Shown: positions 1 to 9,097 of the stretch, piece after piece
How positions within the stretch are numbered: the first letter of the stretch is position 1
How the letters are laid out: each line of letters starts with the position of its first letter
From: Anaerostipes hominis (ex Lee et al. 2021)
Lineage (GTDB): Bacteria > Bacillota > Clostridia > Lachnospirales > Lachnospiraceae
DNA: 64,000 nt
Reading direction: 5' to 3'
Assembly: GCF_002270485.1 (NCBI RefSeq)
Contig: NZ_NQOG01000001.1
Coordinates: 372,001 to 436,000 of the forward strand
Position numbers and translations under genes: made by a program
The notes under the pieces: model-generated
Database searches by the model: none
What the model was told of the DNA's origin: nothing
The model's input: only the letters and a program-made list of their open reading frames with translations

Positions 1-1106
1 ATTACTGTTTCTAAATTAAAAGAAGTAAACGTATAAGGACGGTCACCCATAATCGACTTTACTTCATCATAAACTCTTTTCATATCCTCATCTTTCATAT
101 TTATTTTTTCGCCATTCTTTTGTTCCACCTTCAGCTCTATTAATGGAACCTTTTCACTCTTCTTACATATCTTTAAATATTCCTCAAGACTAGCTATCTG
201 AGTTGCATCCTTTATATTTTTATACTTAGAGATATTGTTACCTCCAGTTATCTTTAGAGTACGGATATCCTCATAATCCATATCCTCAGGTCTTTTATCC
301 ACTCCACACATTCTTTTTAATGTCGCATCATGAAGTAAAATAAATTTATTGTCTCTTGTCATTCTTACATCAGTCTCCATACCCCAATACCCTTCTTTTG
401 CTGCCAACTCAAAAGCATAACGGGTGTTTTCCGGAGCCTGGGCACTTAATCCTCTATGAGCAATAAATCGAGTGCTGTCACTTTTTATTTTTCCAATTAC
501 TCTTACTTTGTAACTGCCCTTTTTCTTAGAACCGTCTTTGGCAGTTGCCGTAATTGTAGCGTATCCTATCCCTTTGGCAGTTATCTTTCCTGAACTTGAT
601 ACAGTTGCAATTTTCGTATTAGATGATTTGTATGTAACACCTCTGTTATATGCATAAGACGGTGAAACACTCGGTTTCCTTGTATATGTCTGTCCTACCT
701 CAAGACATTTTTGAGAAGAACTAAATTTTACACTAGATACTTTTTTAGTCTTAACCGTGATTTTACATCTTACTTTTTTTGACTTTTGTGTCTTAACTCT
801 GGCCGTTACATAAGCAGTTCCATTTCCAACAGCCTTGACCAAACCTTTTGAGCTCACTCTTACAACTTTCTTATTACTGGAATACCATTGAAGTTTTTTC
901 TTTTTTGCCTTTGATGGGGTAATTTTCACCTTAAAATATTTTGAGGTTCCCTTATACATAGTCCTCTTTGATTTTACATTTGACCATTTAATCTTCTTCA
1001 CATAGTAGCTTTTTGCAGATACAAAGTTGCTATTCGACACAAGAAGAATTGTTGCTAACATAAATACTACACAGGTTTTACTAATTCTTTTCATTATCAA
1101 TACCAT
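1..1106 (-). CDS. Secreted glycerophosphodiester phosphodiesterase with N-terminal Ig-like repeats (3' end outside window)
   Basis: The frame is open from an ATG at 1106 to the window edge, so the C-terminus is missing. GAGGAGA lies 8 bases upstream of this ATG; a second in-frame ATG is at 1094. The first ~35 residues form a signal peptide ending near VSAKS. Two Lys-rich bacterial Ig-like (BIG2-type) repeats follow (about residues 35-200). A GDPD domain then starts with FIAHRGLSAQAPENT, followed by ETDVRMTRDN and LLHDATLKR, which carry the catalytic His pair and metal-binding Glu/Asp of the family. Such enzymes release glycerol 3-phosphate from glycerophosphodiesters. An extracellular form could act on deacylated phospholipids or teichoic-acid fragments (inference). 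It lies downstream of the polysaccharide operon with an 80-base gap and no clear terminator. Confidence 0.85.
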   Translation of the reverse strand, partial: MVLIMKRISKTCVVFMLATILLVSNSNFVSAKSYYVKKIKWSNVKSKRTMYKGTSKYFKVKITPSKAKKKKLQWYSSNKKVVRVSSKGLVKAVGNGTAYVTARVKTQKSKKVRCKITVKTKKVSSVKFSSSQKCLEVGQTYTRKPSVSPSYAYNRGVTYKSSNTKIATVSSSGKITAKGIGYATITATAKDGSKKKGSYKVRVIGKIKSDSTRFIAHRGLSAQAPENTRYAFELAAKEGYWGMETDVRMTRDNKFILLHDATLKRMCGVDKRPEDMDYEDIRTLKITGGNNISKYKNIKDATQIASLEEYLKICKKSEKVPLIELKVEQKNGEKINMKDEDMKRVYDEVKSIMGDRPYTFTSFNLETV

Positions 1107-1185
1107 TATATTTATCTCCTCTCTTGAAATGAGTGTTTAGATCATATGTTATTAGTCAATGAAGTTTCTGCTTTTCAGTATCCTT

Positions 1186-3033
1186 TTACTCCTTCCTGTA
1201 ATGATATGTATCTACCAAATCATGAACCAGTTCTTTCATATTCTCAGTTTCGGCATATGCAGCTTCATACAATTTTTTTAATGAATTCGATAATTTTTTT
1301 TCATCTATAACGATTGGTTTCCCTATTTTTATGAGCTTGTTAGGAGTCGTCTTTAGTCCTTCTTCTTCCATTAATAGCTCTTCAAATAATTTCTCTCCTG
1401 GACGCAGACCTGTAAATTCTATTTTAATGTCCACATTAGGAGTGTATCCAGAAAACTTAATTAGATTTGTTGCCAAATCCAAAATTTTAACTGGTTCTCC
1501 CATATCTAACACAAAAATCTCTCCTCCCTTTGCATAAGCTCCGGCCTGCAACACAAGTGAAACTGCTTCAGGAATTGTCATAAAATATCTTATAATATCT
1601 GGATGAGTGACAGTAACAGGGCCTCCCTCTTCTATCTGTTTTTTAAACAATGGAATTACTGAACCATTTGATCCAAGTACATTTCCAAAACGTACTGCCA
1701 CAAATTCTGTCTTTGATTTACATCCAAAAGCCTGTACAATCATTTCACAGATCCTTTTGGTTGCACCCATAATATTTGTAGGATTTACTGCCTTATCTGT
1801 AGAAATAAGAATAAATTTCTTTGCTTCATATTTATCTGCAGCCTTCGCAACATGAAAAGTTCCAAATACATTATTTTTTACAGCCTCATTGGGAGAGTCC
1901 TCCATTAAAGGAACGTGTTTATGTGCCGCTGCATGATATATGATATCAGGGTGATACTCTTTGAATATCTTGTCAATTTTCTTAGAATTTCTTACCGATG
2001 CAATCAGTACCTTTATATTTATTGTTGGATATTTACGAATTAATTCCTGTTGAATATCATATGCATTATTTTCATAAAAATCAATCAAAATTAGCTGTTT
2101 AGGGCCATGCTTTGCAATTTGACGGCATAATTCACTACCTATCGATCCTCCGCCTCCAGTCACCATAACAACTTTGTTATTTACATAGTCCATGATTTCT
2201 TCAGTGTTAATTTCAATTTGGTCTCTTCCCAAAAGATCCTCTATCTCAATATTCCTCAAGGCACTGACACTGACTTCATCATTCAATATTTTATACATAC
2301 CAGGCAGTACTTTAATTTTACACTTAGTTTTACTGCAAATATCAATGATTTTTTTTCTCTCCAAACCAGTTGCACTCGGAATAGCAATATAAATTTCATC
2401 AATTTCATATTTTTCAGAAGCTTCTAATATCTTCTCACGTTTTCCTACAACTTTTTTGCCTTGAAGATATCTTCCCTGCTTTGTTTCCATATCGTCAATA
2501 AAACAAACTACCGTCTTATTAAGTTTGTCCGATCCTGTAATTTCTTTTGCAATCTGATTTCCGGCTTCTCCAGCTCCTATGATCATAATGCGACTTGCAT
2601 CTTTACGAGATCTTCCAAATAGACCACGTTCCTGCAGATACAGGCGAATAAAACGGTAAAAAAAACGAATCCCCCCTGTTAAGGCAGTTAAAATTAAAGC
2701 AAAAATAAAATACCAGGACCTAAACATACGTTCCTCAAACAAAACAAACATAATCATATTGGAGGCAGACGAAATTATATTTGCCATAATAATGTTACGG
2801 AATTCATAAATACTAGCATAAAGCCAGAGACTTGTATAGAATTTCAGTAATATAAAAATAAACATTGTCAAAGACAAAATAATATAAATATATTTATTTA
2901 TTAAAGACAAATAATACGGTTCAATTTGCCCATTAAAACGTACCCACAAAGCTCCGTATGCTGCCAATATTACGGCAATTATATCAAATATAAATAACCC
3001 CATTCTGCGTATACTAATTGTTTTAAATATCAT
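1186..3033 (-). CDS. pglF: PglF/CapD-type UDP-GlcNAc 4,6-dehydratase (membrane-anchored)
   Basis: The family converts UDP-GlcNAc to the UDP-4-keto-6-deoxy sugar used for bacillosamine- or QuiNAc-type residues. Four N-terminal membrane segments (about residues 10-125) precede a first Rossmann region with GAGEAG (about 153-158). The catalytic SDR domain has TGGGGSIG (about 292-299), HAAAHKHVPLMED, and STDKAVNPTNIMGATKR (about 411-427). The Thr-Asp-Lys triplet and the Met replacing the usual Tyr are typical of large PglF/CapD dehydratases. I chose the ATG at 3033 because GGAGA lies 10 bases before it; the frame extends to a TTG at 3066. It is the last gene of the polysaccharide operon. With the PglE- and PglC-like genes at 17.7-19.5 kb it supplies the first step of a UDP-bacillosamine-type pathway. 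Confidence 0.88.
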   Translation of the reverse strand: MIFKTISIRRMGLFIFDIIAVILAAYGALWVRFNGQIEPYYLSLINKYIYIILSLTMFIFILLKFYTSLWLYASIYEFRNIIMANIISSASNMIMFVLFEERMFRSWYFIFALILTALTGGIRFFYRFIRLYLQERGLFGRSRKDASRIMIIGAGEAGNQIAKEITGSDKLNKTVVCFIDDMETKQGRYLQGKKVVGKREKILEASEKYEIDEIYIAIPSATGLERKKIIDICSKTKCKIKVLPGMYKILNDEVSVSALRNIEIEDLLGRDQIEINTEEIMDYVNNKVVMVTGGGGSIGSELCRQIAKHGPKQLILIDFYENNAYDIQQELIRKYPTINIKVLIASVRNSKKIDKIFKEYHPDIIYHAAAHKHVPLMEDSPNEAVKNNVFGTFHVAKAADKYEAKKFILISTDKAVNPTNIMGATKRICEMIVQAFGCKSKTEFVAVRFGNVLGSNGSVIPLFKKQIEEGGPVTVTHPDIIRYFMTIPEAVSLVLQAGAYAKGGEIFVLDMGEPVKILDLATNLIKFSGYTPNVDIKIEFTGLRPGEKLFEELLMEEEGLKTTPNKLIKIGKPIVIDEKKLSNSLKKLYEAAYAETENMKELVHDLVDTYHYRKE

Positions 3034-3084
3034 AAGTTTTCGTCTCCATTTTAACGTAACAGACAATTCATTATTCTAAAAATT

Positions 3085-4425
3085 TTACATACCTTTATTT
3101 ATCTTTGATATAATCACACTTCCTACATTAATGCCAATAACTAACCAACTATATCCATAATTCAGGAAACCGCTAGGCCCAAATACTGCAAATATATACG
3201 ATATATCGACCAAAATTAAAGTTAATATTATTTTATCGTGTTCCTTAGCATATATTTTAAGTAAAGAAATAAATATATACATTAAAAACATTACATAAAC
3301 AAGAAATATTATTATACCATATTGAGTGAGTATTTCAGACCACAAACAATGCGGATTAGATAGCAACAGGCCTTTTTCCCCTTCTTGCAAATGTTTCGCA
3401 TATCCGCCCGGCCCATATCCCAAACCAAAAGTGTCCTTAAAAGTATCTACAAAGCTATCAATATATGAATTGATTCTTATACTGCCAGACGTTCCCGTTC
3501 TATCAATCAACTGAGCTTTGATTGTAGACTGTAGATCTGCAATTTCAACATCATGCTCACCACCAAAGCCCGTTAGTATTGATCTGAGAAAACTAAAAAT
3601 AGCGTTCAATACCTTATGCGACCAGAAATAGGTACTTAAAATGATCACACGATATATTAACTGTAGCACTGATTTCTTTTTTTCCAGTAAGTAATTGAAA
3701 AAGAAAACTATACATGATACTCCAACAGCAAAAATGGCGGTCCATGAATCAAACATTCTTAAGAATCCAATACTTACAGCGATAATTATAGTATTAAAAA
3801 TCATTTCTTTCTTAGTATTAAATACAAAAAAAACAGGGACAAATATCGCTATAAAGGCAGCATAATCATTCTCATTATAAAAGATTGTAGTTGCTATCTT
3901 TTTTGATGAATCTATAGTAGAAAATATATTATCACTTAGTTCATTTGCTAGCCTTGATGTATATAGATGATACCTAGTTATTATCTCAAGACATGCTAAG
4001 CCTAATAATAGAACATAAATAAATTTTATAGTATTTATAAATATACTGCAATTCGCCTCATTAATTATGCAATATATAACAATAAATACCATCGCGAAGC
4101 CTAATGCCAATCCGAATAACTCTTTAATTCCTTCTTTCAAATTAAGATTATCTATTATCAAAAGTTGAAGGCTGCCATAAAGAAGCCAAACTATAAATAT
4201 AGAAGCTACTATTTTTATTATATGTTGGTGGTTTAATCCATGATTATTATATCTCCACGTAAAAGTAAAACATAAAACAAATAATATTGGTATGAAAATC
4301 CTATAGGGAGTTACAACCATCCCAAAGATTCGTATTTGGTGTATACCAAACATCCCAAAGACTGCTAACACACTAACTATCACAGCTAAAGCATTATTAT
4401 ATTTTCTAACTAAATCACTCATCAT
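3085..4425 (-). CDS. O-antigen ligase/polymerase-like membrane protein (Wzy candidate 2)
   Basis: This is a polytopic protein of about 446 residues with roughly ten hydrophobic segments. A long extracytoplasmic loop (about residues 275-360) contains RTGTSGSIRINSYIDSF and LGYGPGGYAKH, then SNPHCLWSEILTQYG. A loop with Arg and an N-P-H-x-x-W-x-E motif is characteristic of the Wzy/WaaL (O-antigen ligase) superfamily. Its likely job is to polymerise lipid-linked repeat units on the outer face, or to ligate polysaccharide to an acceptor. The start is uncertain: the frame opens at a TTG at 4473, just after the flippase stop, but the tandem ATGs at 4425 and 4422 give a more normal N-terminus. This is the second such protein in the operon; the other is at 19540-20847. 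Confidence 0.8.
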   Translation of the reverse strand: MMSDLVRKYNNALAVIVSVLAVFGMFGIHQIRIFGMVVTPYRIFIPILFVLCFTFTWRYNNHGLNHQHIIKIVASIFIVWLLYGSLQLLIIDNLNLKEGIKELFGLALGFAMVFIVIYCIINEANCSIFINTIKFIYVLLLGLACLEIITRYHLYTSRLANELSDNIFSTIDSSKKIATTIFYNENDYAAFIAIFVPVFFVFNTKKEMIFNTIIIAVSIGFLRMFDSWTAIFAVGVSCIVFFFNYLLEKKKSVLQLIYRVIILSTYFWSHKVLNAIFSFLRSILTGFGGEHDVEIADLQSTIKAQLIDRTGTSGSIRINSYIDSFVDTFKDTFGLGYGPGGYAKHLQEGEKGLLLSNPHCLWSEILTQYGIIIFLVYVMFLMYIFISLLKIYAKEHDKIILTLILVDISYIFAVFGPSGFLNYGYSWLVIGINVGSVIISKINKGM

Positions 4426-4476
4426 CTTTTTCCATAAATCCTTTTCATTTGTATAGGTCGGTACAGAAAACAATAT

Positions 4477-5931
4477 CTAAAAGTACTTTACTCTCCCAAG
4501 AGCTTTGACTATAATTTTTATAATTTCTTTTATATTGTCTCTATAGCAAAAACTTAATAAACAAATTGATACACAAAACACAAAAACTTTCCAAGGTAAT
4601 GTCAAGTAAATCACACTTAACATGGACAATAATAATAAAATGATAGAAGAAGCAATTAATTTTTTCATCTGATACGGACACTTATATAATTTTTGAGAAA
4701 AGTAAGTAATGAATATGAGCATTAGCAAATATCCGATCCATGTTGTTAAACCTGCTGCAAAAATACCAAACTTTTTAATTAGCAAAAAGTTTAATATAAT
4801 GTTTGTCAGCGCTGCTACTATTGTAGACAGGAGCATGTACTCAGAACGTTTTTTAAATGCTATACCGTATCCAACAATTGTTACTGCTGCATATAATACT
4901 TGAGCGAATAATAATGTAGGCATAACTCTATATGCTTCAAAATATTTTACATCAACCATTATATGTAATATTTCTTTAGAAAACATCGATACTGTAAAAA
5001 CTATACTTGTAAGAATTAAGTATAATATATTTAATATTTTTGAATATATATATTTACTATTTTCATCGTCCTTTATACTATAAACAAATGTAGTATAGGC
5101 TGTATATATGCTATTAGTAAAAACATTTATAATACCTACAAATCTTGCTGCAACACCGTATAATCCGACTTCTGATTCGCCAGTCAAATGTAGTAAAATT
5201 ATTCGATCAGAAGCAGTTAATATCCATGTTGAAATCACCATAGGAACAAGTGGAAGAGAATATCTTAACAACTTAACATTTAACTTTCTGTTAACATATT
5301 TTTTATGGGGTAATTGATCTGTTGTTACTAAATACATTATAAACATTATAACATTTGTCACTAACGTACTTACTATTAAAGCTGAAGCACCAATTCGTAA
5401 TTTATATACAGTCATAATATTTGATATTATCATTATGCTAGATGCAACTGTATTTAATACACCAAATGTGGTCATGCGATTTTCTACCCGCAAATAAAGT
5501 GAAAAGGGTAAATACCACAATTGGCAGATTAATGTTGCTAATGCAATTATAATTATGTAACTATATTCTTGACTTCCTAAGACAAATCTAGAAATTGTTT
5601 TAGAAAAAAACATTAGCCCTAAAGGAACCATACTAGTAAATATTAATATAAATGAAATATTAGAAAATACACTTTTTTTATATTCTTTGCTCTCTTCATC
5701 AAAATAAAAAGCACTAAATGCGCCATCCAACCCTAATACAAGTATTGGAAATATTAAACTAATTAGTGTAGTAATTGAATCAGAAATTCCTAGTTGTTCC
5801 GGAGTTAAATATTTAGTGTATAAAGGGAGTAAAAAAAAGTTAATTGCTTTTGTACATATATTAGAAATCGTTAATATCATACTTCCTTTCAGAAATAATA
5901 TTAATTTTTCTTTTAAATTCACTGTTATCAC
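4477..5931 (-). CDS. Wzx-type polysaccharide flippase (MOP superfamily)
   Basis: The product has 484 residues with 12-14 hydrophobic segments spread along its length and no large soluble domain. The start KGSMILTISNICTKAINFFLLPLYTKYLTPEQ is typical of polysaccharide exporters of the MOP/MATE superfamily. The family moves undecaprenyl-linked repeat units from the inner to the outer leaflet of the membrane. The GTG at 5931 overlaps the stop of the upstream aminotransferase as GTGA, which suggests translational coupling. A second GTG at 5922 has AAGGTGAT 4 bases before it and is a credible alternative. It lies between the WbpE-like aminotransferase and a polymerase-like gene, as expected for a Wzx/Wzy locus. 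Confidence 0.9.
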   Translation of the reverse strand: MITVNLKEKLILFLKGSMILTISNICTKAINFFLLPLYTKYLTPEQLGISDSITTLISLIFPILVLGLDGAFSAFYFDEESKEYKKSVFSNISFILIFTSMVPLGLMFFSKTISRFVLGSQEYSYIIIIALATLICQLWYLPFSLYLRVENRMTTFGVLNTVASSIMIISNIMTVYKLRIGASALIVSTLVTNVIMFIMYLVTTDQLPHKKYVNRKLNVKLLRYSLPLVPMVISTWILTASDRIILLHLTGESEVGLYGVAARFVGIINVFTNSIYTAYTTFVYSIKDDENSKYIYSKILNILYLILTSIVFTVSMFSKEILHIMVDVKYFEAYRVMPTLLFAQVLYAAVTIVGYGIAFKKRSEYMLLSTIVAALTNIILNFLLIKKFGIFAAGLTTWIGYLLMLIFITYFSQKLYKCPYQMKKLIASSIILLLLSMLSVIYLTLPWKVFVFCVSICLLSFCYRDNIKEIIKIIVKALGRVKYF

Positions 5932-7046
5932 CTTATACTATCTTTTAGTGCTAAGCAAATCTTTTCAATTTCTTCATCTTCCAAATAAGGATGCATAGGT
6001 AAACTAAATACAACTTCAGATAAATGTTCGGTTTTATCCATATTCCATGATTGAATCATTCTAAAGGCCTTTGATTTATGTATAGGAACAGGATAATAAA
6101 TCATAACCGGAATTCCATGTTCTTTCATTTTTAAGACAATTCTATTCCGTTCTTCTTTTGATTTTGCTTTTACTGTATATTGAGCCCAGGATGAAAAATA
6201 ATTTTGCGGTATTTGAGGTATTTCTAATATACTATTTAACATATCAGTATATTTTTGAGCCACAATATTTCTTTTTTTTAATTCCTCATCAAATATATTT
6301 AATTTTTCTATTAGGATCGCCGCCTGGATTGTATCTAATCTACTGTTTAATCCAATTGTGTTATTTTCATACTTATCTTTTCCCTGACCATGAACATGAA
6401 TTGACTTCATTTTTTCATACATGGATTTACTATTTGTAAATATGGCTCCTCCATCACCATAGCATCCTAATGGTTTTGCTGGAAAAAATGATGTTCCTGA
6501 TACATCTCCAAAACTACATGCTTTTTTTTCTCCTATCCTTCCACCAAATCCTTGTGCTGCATCTTCTAAGAGAAACAAATTATATTTCTCTGCAATAGCT
6601 TTTATTTTGTAATAATTAGCTGACAAACCAAATAGATCAACCGCCACAATACCTTTCGGATTTAGTTTTCCTTCCTCTAAAACTACTTTTATTTTCTCCT
6701 CTAAATCTACTGAATCAATGTTAAATGTTTTTTCATCTGAATCTACAAATACAGGTGTAGCTCCAGCTAGTGATATACTCTCAGCTGAAGCAAAGAAGGA
6801 GAATGACGGAACAAAAATCGCATCCTCTTTCTTTACATTATAAGCCATTAATGGTATTGTTAAAGCATCCGTTCCACTTGCACAGGTAAGCACATACTGT
6901 ACTCCAGTATATTCCTTTAATTTTTCTTCAAATTCTGTTACTTCTGGACCTTCTATAAAACCTTTATGATCTAGTACACTAGCAATTCTGCTATTTACCT
7001 GTCTTTCTATCTTTTCATACTGTCTGTGTAAATCTATAAACTGCAT
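5928..7046 (-). CDS. WbpE-like UDP-3-keto-uronate aminotransferase (DegT/DnrJ/EryC1 family)
   Basis: This is a PLP-dependent sugar aminotransferase of 372 residues. CASGTD (55-60), EDAAQGFGG (161-169) and TSFFPAKPLGCYGDGG (185-200, PLP Lys at about 191) are all visible. The match to Pseudomonas WbpE through this segment and the C-terminal VVFSLPMHPYL is close from memory. WbpE aminates the 3-keto group of UDP-GlcNAc(3-keto)A using glutamate. The ATG at 7046 lies one base after the stop of the upstream oxidoreductase, with GGAG 7 bases before it; the frame upstream of it lacks family similarity. WbpA- and WbpB-like genes occur in the same operon, so a 2-acetamido-3-amino-uronic acid is the likely product. 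Confidence 0.88.
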   Translation of the reverse strand: MQFIDLHRQYEKIERQVNSRIASVLDHKGFIEGPEVTEFEEKLKEYTGVQYVLTCASGTDALTIPLMAYNVKKEDAIFVPSFSFFASAESISLAGATPVFVDSDEKTFNIDSVDLEEKIKVVLEEGKLNPKGIVAVDLFGLSANYYKIKAIAEKYNLFLLEDAAQGFGGRIGEKKACSFGDVSGTSFFPAKPLGCYGDGGAIFTNSKSMYEKMKSIHVHGQGKDKYENNTIGLNSRLDTIQAAILIEKLNIFDEELKKRNIVAQKYTDMLNSILEIPQIPQNYFSSWAQYTVKAKSKEERNRIVLKMKEHGIPVMIYYPVPIHKSKAFRMIQSWNMDKTEHLSEVVFSLPMHPYLEDEEIEKICLALKDSIR

Positions 7047-7047
7047 T

Positions 7048-8031
7048 TCACTTCTCCATTCTTTGATCAGCTTCTTCAAGAATTTTAATAACACGAATTG
7101 CTGCATCTGCATCTGTATCTGATCTTGTTCCCATACATATACATTTTCTAAAATGCTCTAGACTATTATATAACGCATCAGATTGCTCTAATTTTGGAAT
7201 AATTCCTTCTCCACTACGCGTTTTTATTACATAATCTGAATATTCCATATCTTCAATTTTATCAAATCCTTTATCATATACAATCAGCTTATTTAAAACA
7301 TCCACATCATCATAAACTAGCATCTTCTTTGTCCCAGCTATAATAATTCTTCTTTCTTTTATCGGTGATACCCAGCTAGAAGTTACGTTAGCAATAAAAT
7401 TTTCGAATTCAATCGATAAAAAAGTAACTGAGGGTTTTTCAGAGTATGCTTTCTTACCAATCGACTTAATATTCTTAGGTATCGGCCCATTTGATAGATA
7501 ATCTATAATCGATAAATCATGCACACTTAAATCCCACATCGAACTAACATCATTCTTCAATTGACCCAAGTTTATCCTGGAACAATCATAGTAAATAATC
7601 TCTCCTAGTTCTCCAGAATCAATAATCTCTTTAATCTTTTTTATAACAGGATGATAAACCATGATATGATCAACATGAATTAAACAGTCTTTTTCATTGG
7701 CTATTTGCTTTAATTCTATTGCTTGTTTAACATTATCTGTAAATGGTTTTTCAACATACACATGTTTTCCGGCTAATAACACTCGTTTCGCTAATTCATA
7801 ATGGGCACTCGTCTCTACAGCCAAAGCAATCATATCTATTTCTTTATCATTAATTAATTCATCAAAATCTAATGAATATTCAACTGATTGCGCATATAGT
7901 TCCTTGGCCTTACTAAGTCTGCTTTCTCTCTTATCACATATAACCTTTAAATTATATTCAGAATTTATATTGAGATTTCTAGCAACATTAGGTCCCCAAT
8001 AACCGTATCCTACCAACCCAACAGTAATCAT
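7048..8031 (-). CDS. Gfo/Idh/MocA-family sugar oxidoreductase
   Basis: The product has 327 residues. The N-terminal Rossmann fold begins MITVGLVGYGYWGPNVARNL, and the family motif EKPF occurs in HVYVEKPFTDN (about residues 92-102). The catalytic region holds SSMWDLSVHDLSIIDYL, where the family usually has a general acid/base His or Lys. The family oxidises or reduces NAD(P)-linked sugars, including nucleotide sugars. It lies immediately upstream of the WbpE-like aminotransferase, so it could make the 3-keto substrate. The second oxidoreductase at 9098-10174 resembles WbpB/WlbA more, so the exact reaction of this one is open. It might act on another sugar of the repeat unit. Confidence 0.85.
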   Translation of the reverse strand: MITVGLVGYGYWGPNVARNLNINSEYNLKVICDKRESRLSKAKELYAQSVEYSLDFDELINDKEIDMIALAVETSAHYELAKRVLLAGKHVYVEKPFTDNVKQAIELKQIANEKDCLIHVDHIMVYHPVIKKIKEIIDSGELGEIIYYDCSRINLGQLKNDVSSMWDLSVHDLSIIDYLSNGPIPKNIKSIGKKAYSEKPSVTFLSIEFENFIANVTSSWVSPIKERRIIIAGTKKMLVYDDVDVLNKLIVYDKGFDKIEDMEYSDYVIKTRSGEGIIPKLEQSDALYNSLEHFRKCICMGTRSDTDADAAIRVIKILEEADQRMEK

Positions 8032-8050
8032 TTGATTCCTCCTTATCTCC

Positions 8051-9091
8051 TTAAAGCAAATTAAAAAGATTATTATCTTCTATAGTGCCTTCATAAATTT
8101 TCTTCAGATAGTAGGCTACCTTATCTGCATCATGATATCTTTCAACATATTTACGACCTGCTTTTCCTATGAGTGTACGTTTATTGCTATCTGCTAATAA
8201 ATCACTGACAATTTCATGTAAATCATCAAATTCTGCGCTGACAATCGGTAATTCATTAGGGAACGTCGATCGATATTCTTCTGCAATATATGTTATTACA
8301 GGTTTTCCTAAAGCCATTGCTTCTAGAGCTAATACCCCATATGTTCCGCCTGAAATTTGATCTATTATAATATCTGCTTTCTTATATATTTCAAATGCTT
8401 CTTGTTGAGTTTTTCCTTCAACTAAAATCAATTCATAGTCACATTTTACCTTTTTTAGAGCCTCTAAAATTCTGTCCGTTCCTTTAATCTTCCTCTTACT
8501 CGGAGCATGCACTATTATAGGTTTACTCCTATGTAAAGAATAAATTGGTTCAAATTTCTTAATATCTATCCTTAATGGAACAATATAAACCGGTTTAGAT
8601 ATATTGGGCAAATGTTCTATCAGTTCATAATCATGTAGAATAATCCCATCTGCGTTTATTATCAAGCGGTTTAATCGTTTTTGTCGCTTCTGTTTGTTTA
8701 CGGTAATAGTATAATTCTCCAGATATTTGTATTCTTTCTCTTTATATGCCCACCTTATATCCGAACCGTGGAACTCTGCAAAAACTTTCATCCCTAACAA
8801 TTTATCAACTTTCAAATCAAGTCCAAAAGGTAATAATGAATAGCCAAAATGTGAATGTAAAACATTATATTTTGTCCAAGCTTTTATACAAAAACAAAAC
8901 ATTTTAAATCCATAGAAAGGCATTTTTAAAATGTCTTTTTTTATCTTCAGATCGATATCAACTTCATATCCAGATGGATTTCTCCTCCAAACTACCATAT
9001 TAGAAGTAACATTATTATTTCTTAAGCCTGTAACCGAATTAATTCCTTGTCCTGCCACTTCTGACATACCATGTATAACTTTTAATTCCAT
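8051..9091 (-). CDS. GT-B glycosyltransferase (GT4-like)
   Basis: The product has 346 residues with a GT-B layout. The N-terminal acceptor domain contains HSHFGYSLLPFG and EFHGSDIRWAYK. The C-terminal donor domain contains IVHAPSKRKIKGTDRILEAL, KKADIIIDQISGGTYGVLALEAMALGKPVI and GRKYVERYHD. The G-x-x-x-LEAM-A-GKPVI segment corresponds to the nucleotide-sugar binding E-x7-E region of GT4 enzymes, although the first Glu is not obvious. It probably adds one sugar to the lipid-linked repeat unit on the cytoplasmic face. It lies between two Gfo/Idh/MocA oxidoreductase genes. The weak N-terminal conservation prevents a donor or acceptor call. Confidence 0.85.
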   Translation of the reverse strand: MELKVIHGMSEVAGQGINSVTGLRNNNVTSNMVVWRRNPSGYEVDIDLKIKKDILKMPFYGFKMFCFCIKAWTKYNVLHSHFGYSLLPFGLDLKVDKLLGMKVFAEFHGSDIRWAYKEKEYKYLENYTITVNKQKRQKRLNRLIINADGIILHDYELIEHLPNISKPVYIVPLRIDIKKFEPIYSLHRSKPIIVHAPSKRKIKGTDRILEALKKVKCDYELILVEGKTQQEAFEIYKKADIIIDQISGGTYGVLALEAMALGKPVITYIAEEYRSTFPNELPIVSAEFDDLHEIVSDLLADSNKRTLIGKAGRKYVERYHDADKVAYYLKKIYEGTIEDNNLFNLL

Positions 9092-9097
9092 ACTTAT

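Noticed and set aside
1107-1185. Promoter for the GDPD gene (TTGACT with TATGAT)
   Set aside because: The two boxes are only 7 bases apart and no other pairing gives 16-18 bases.
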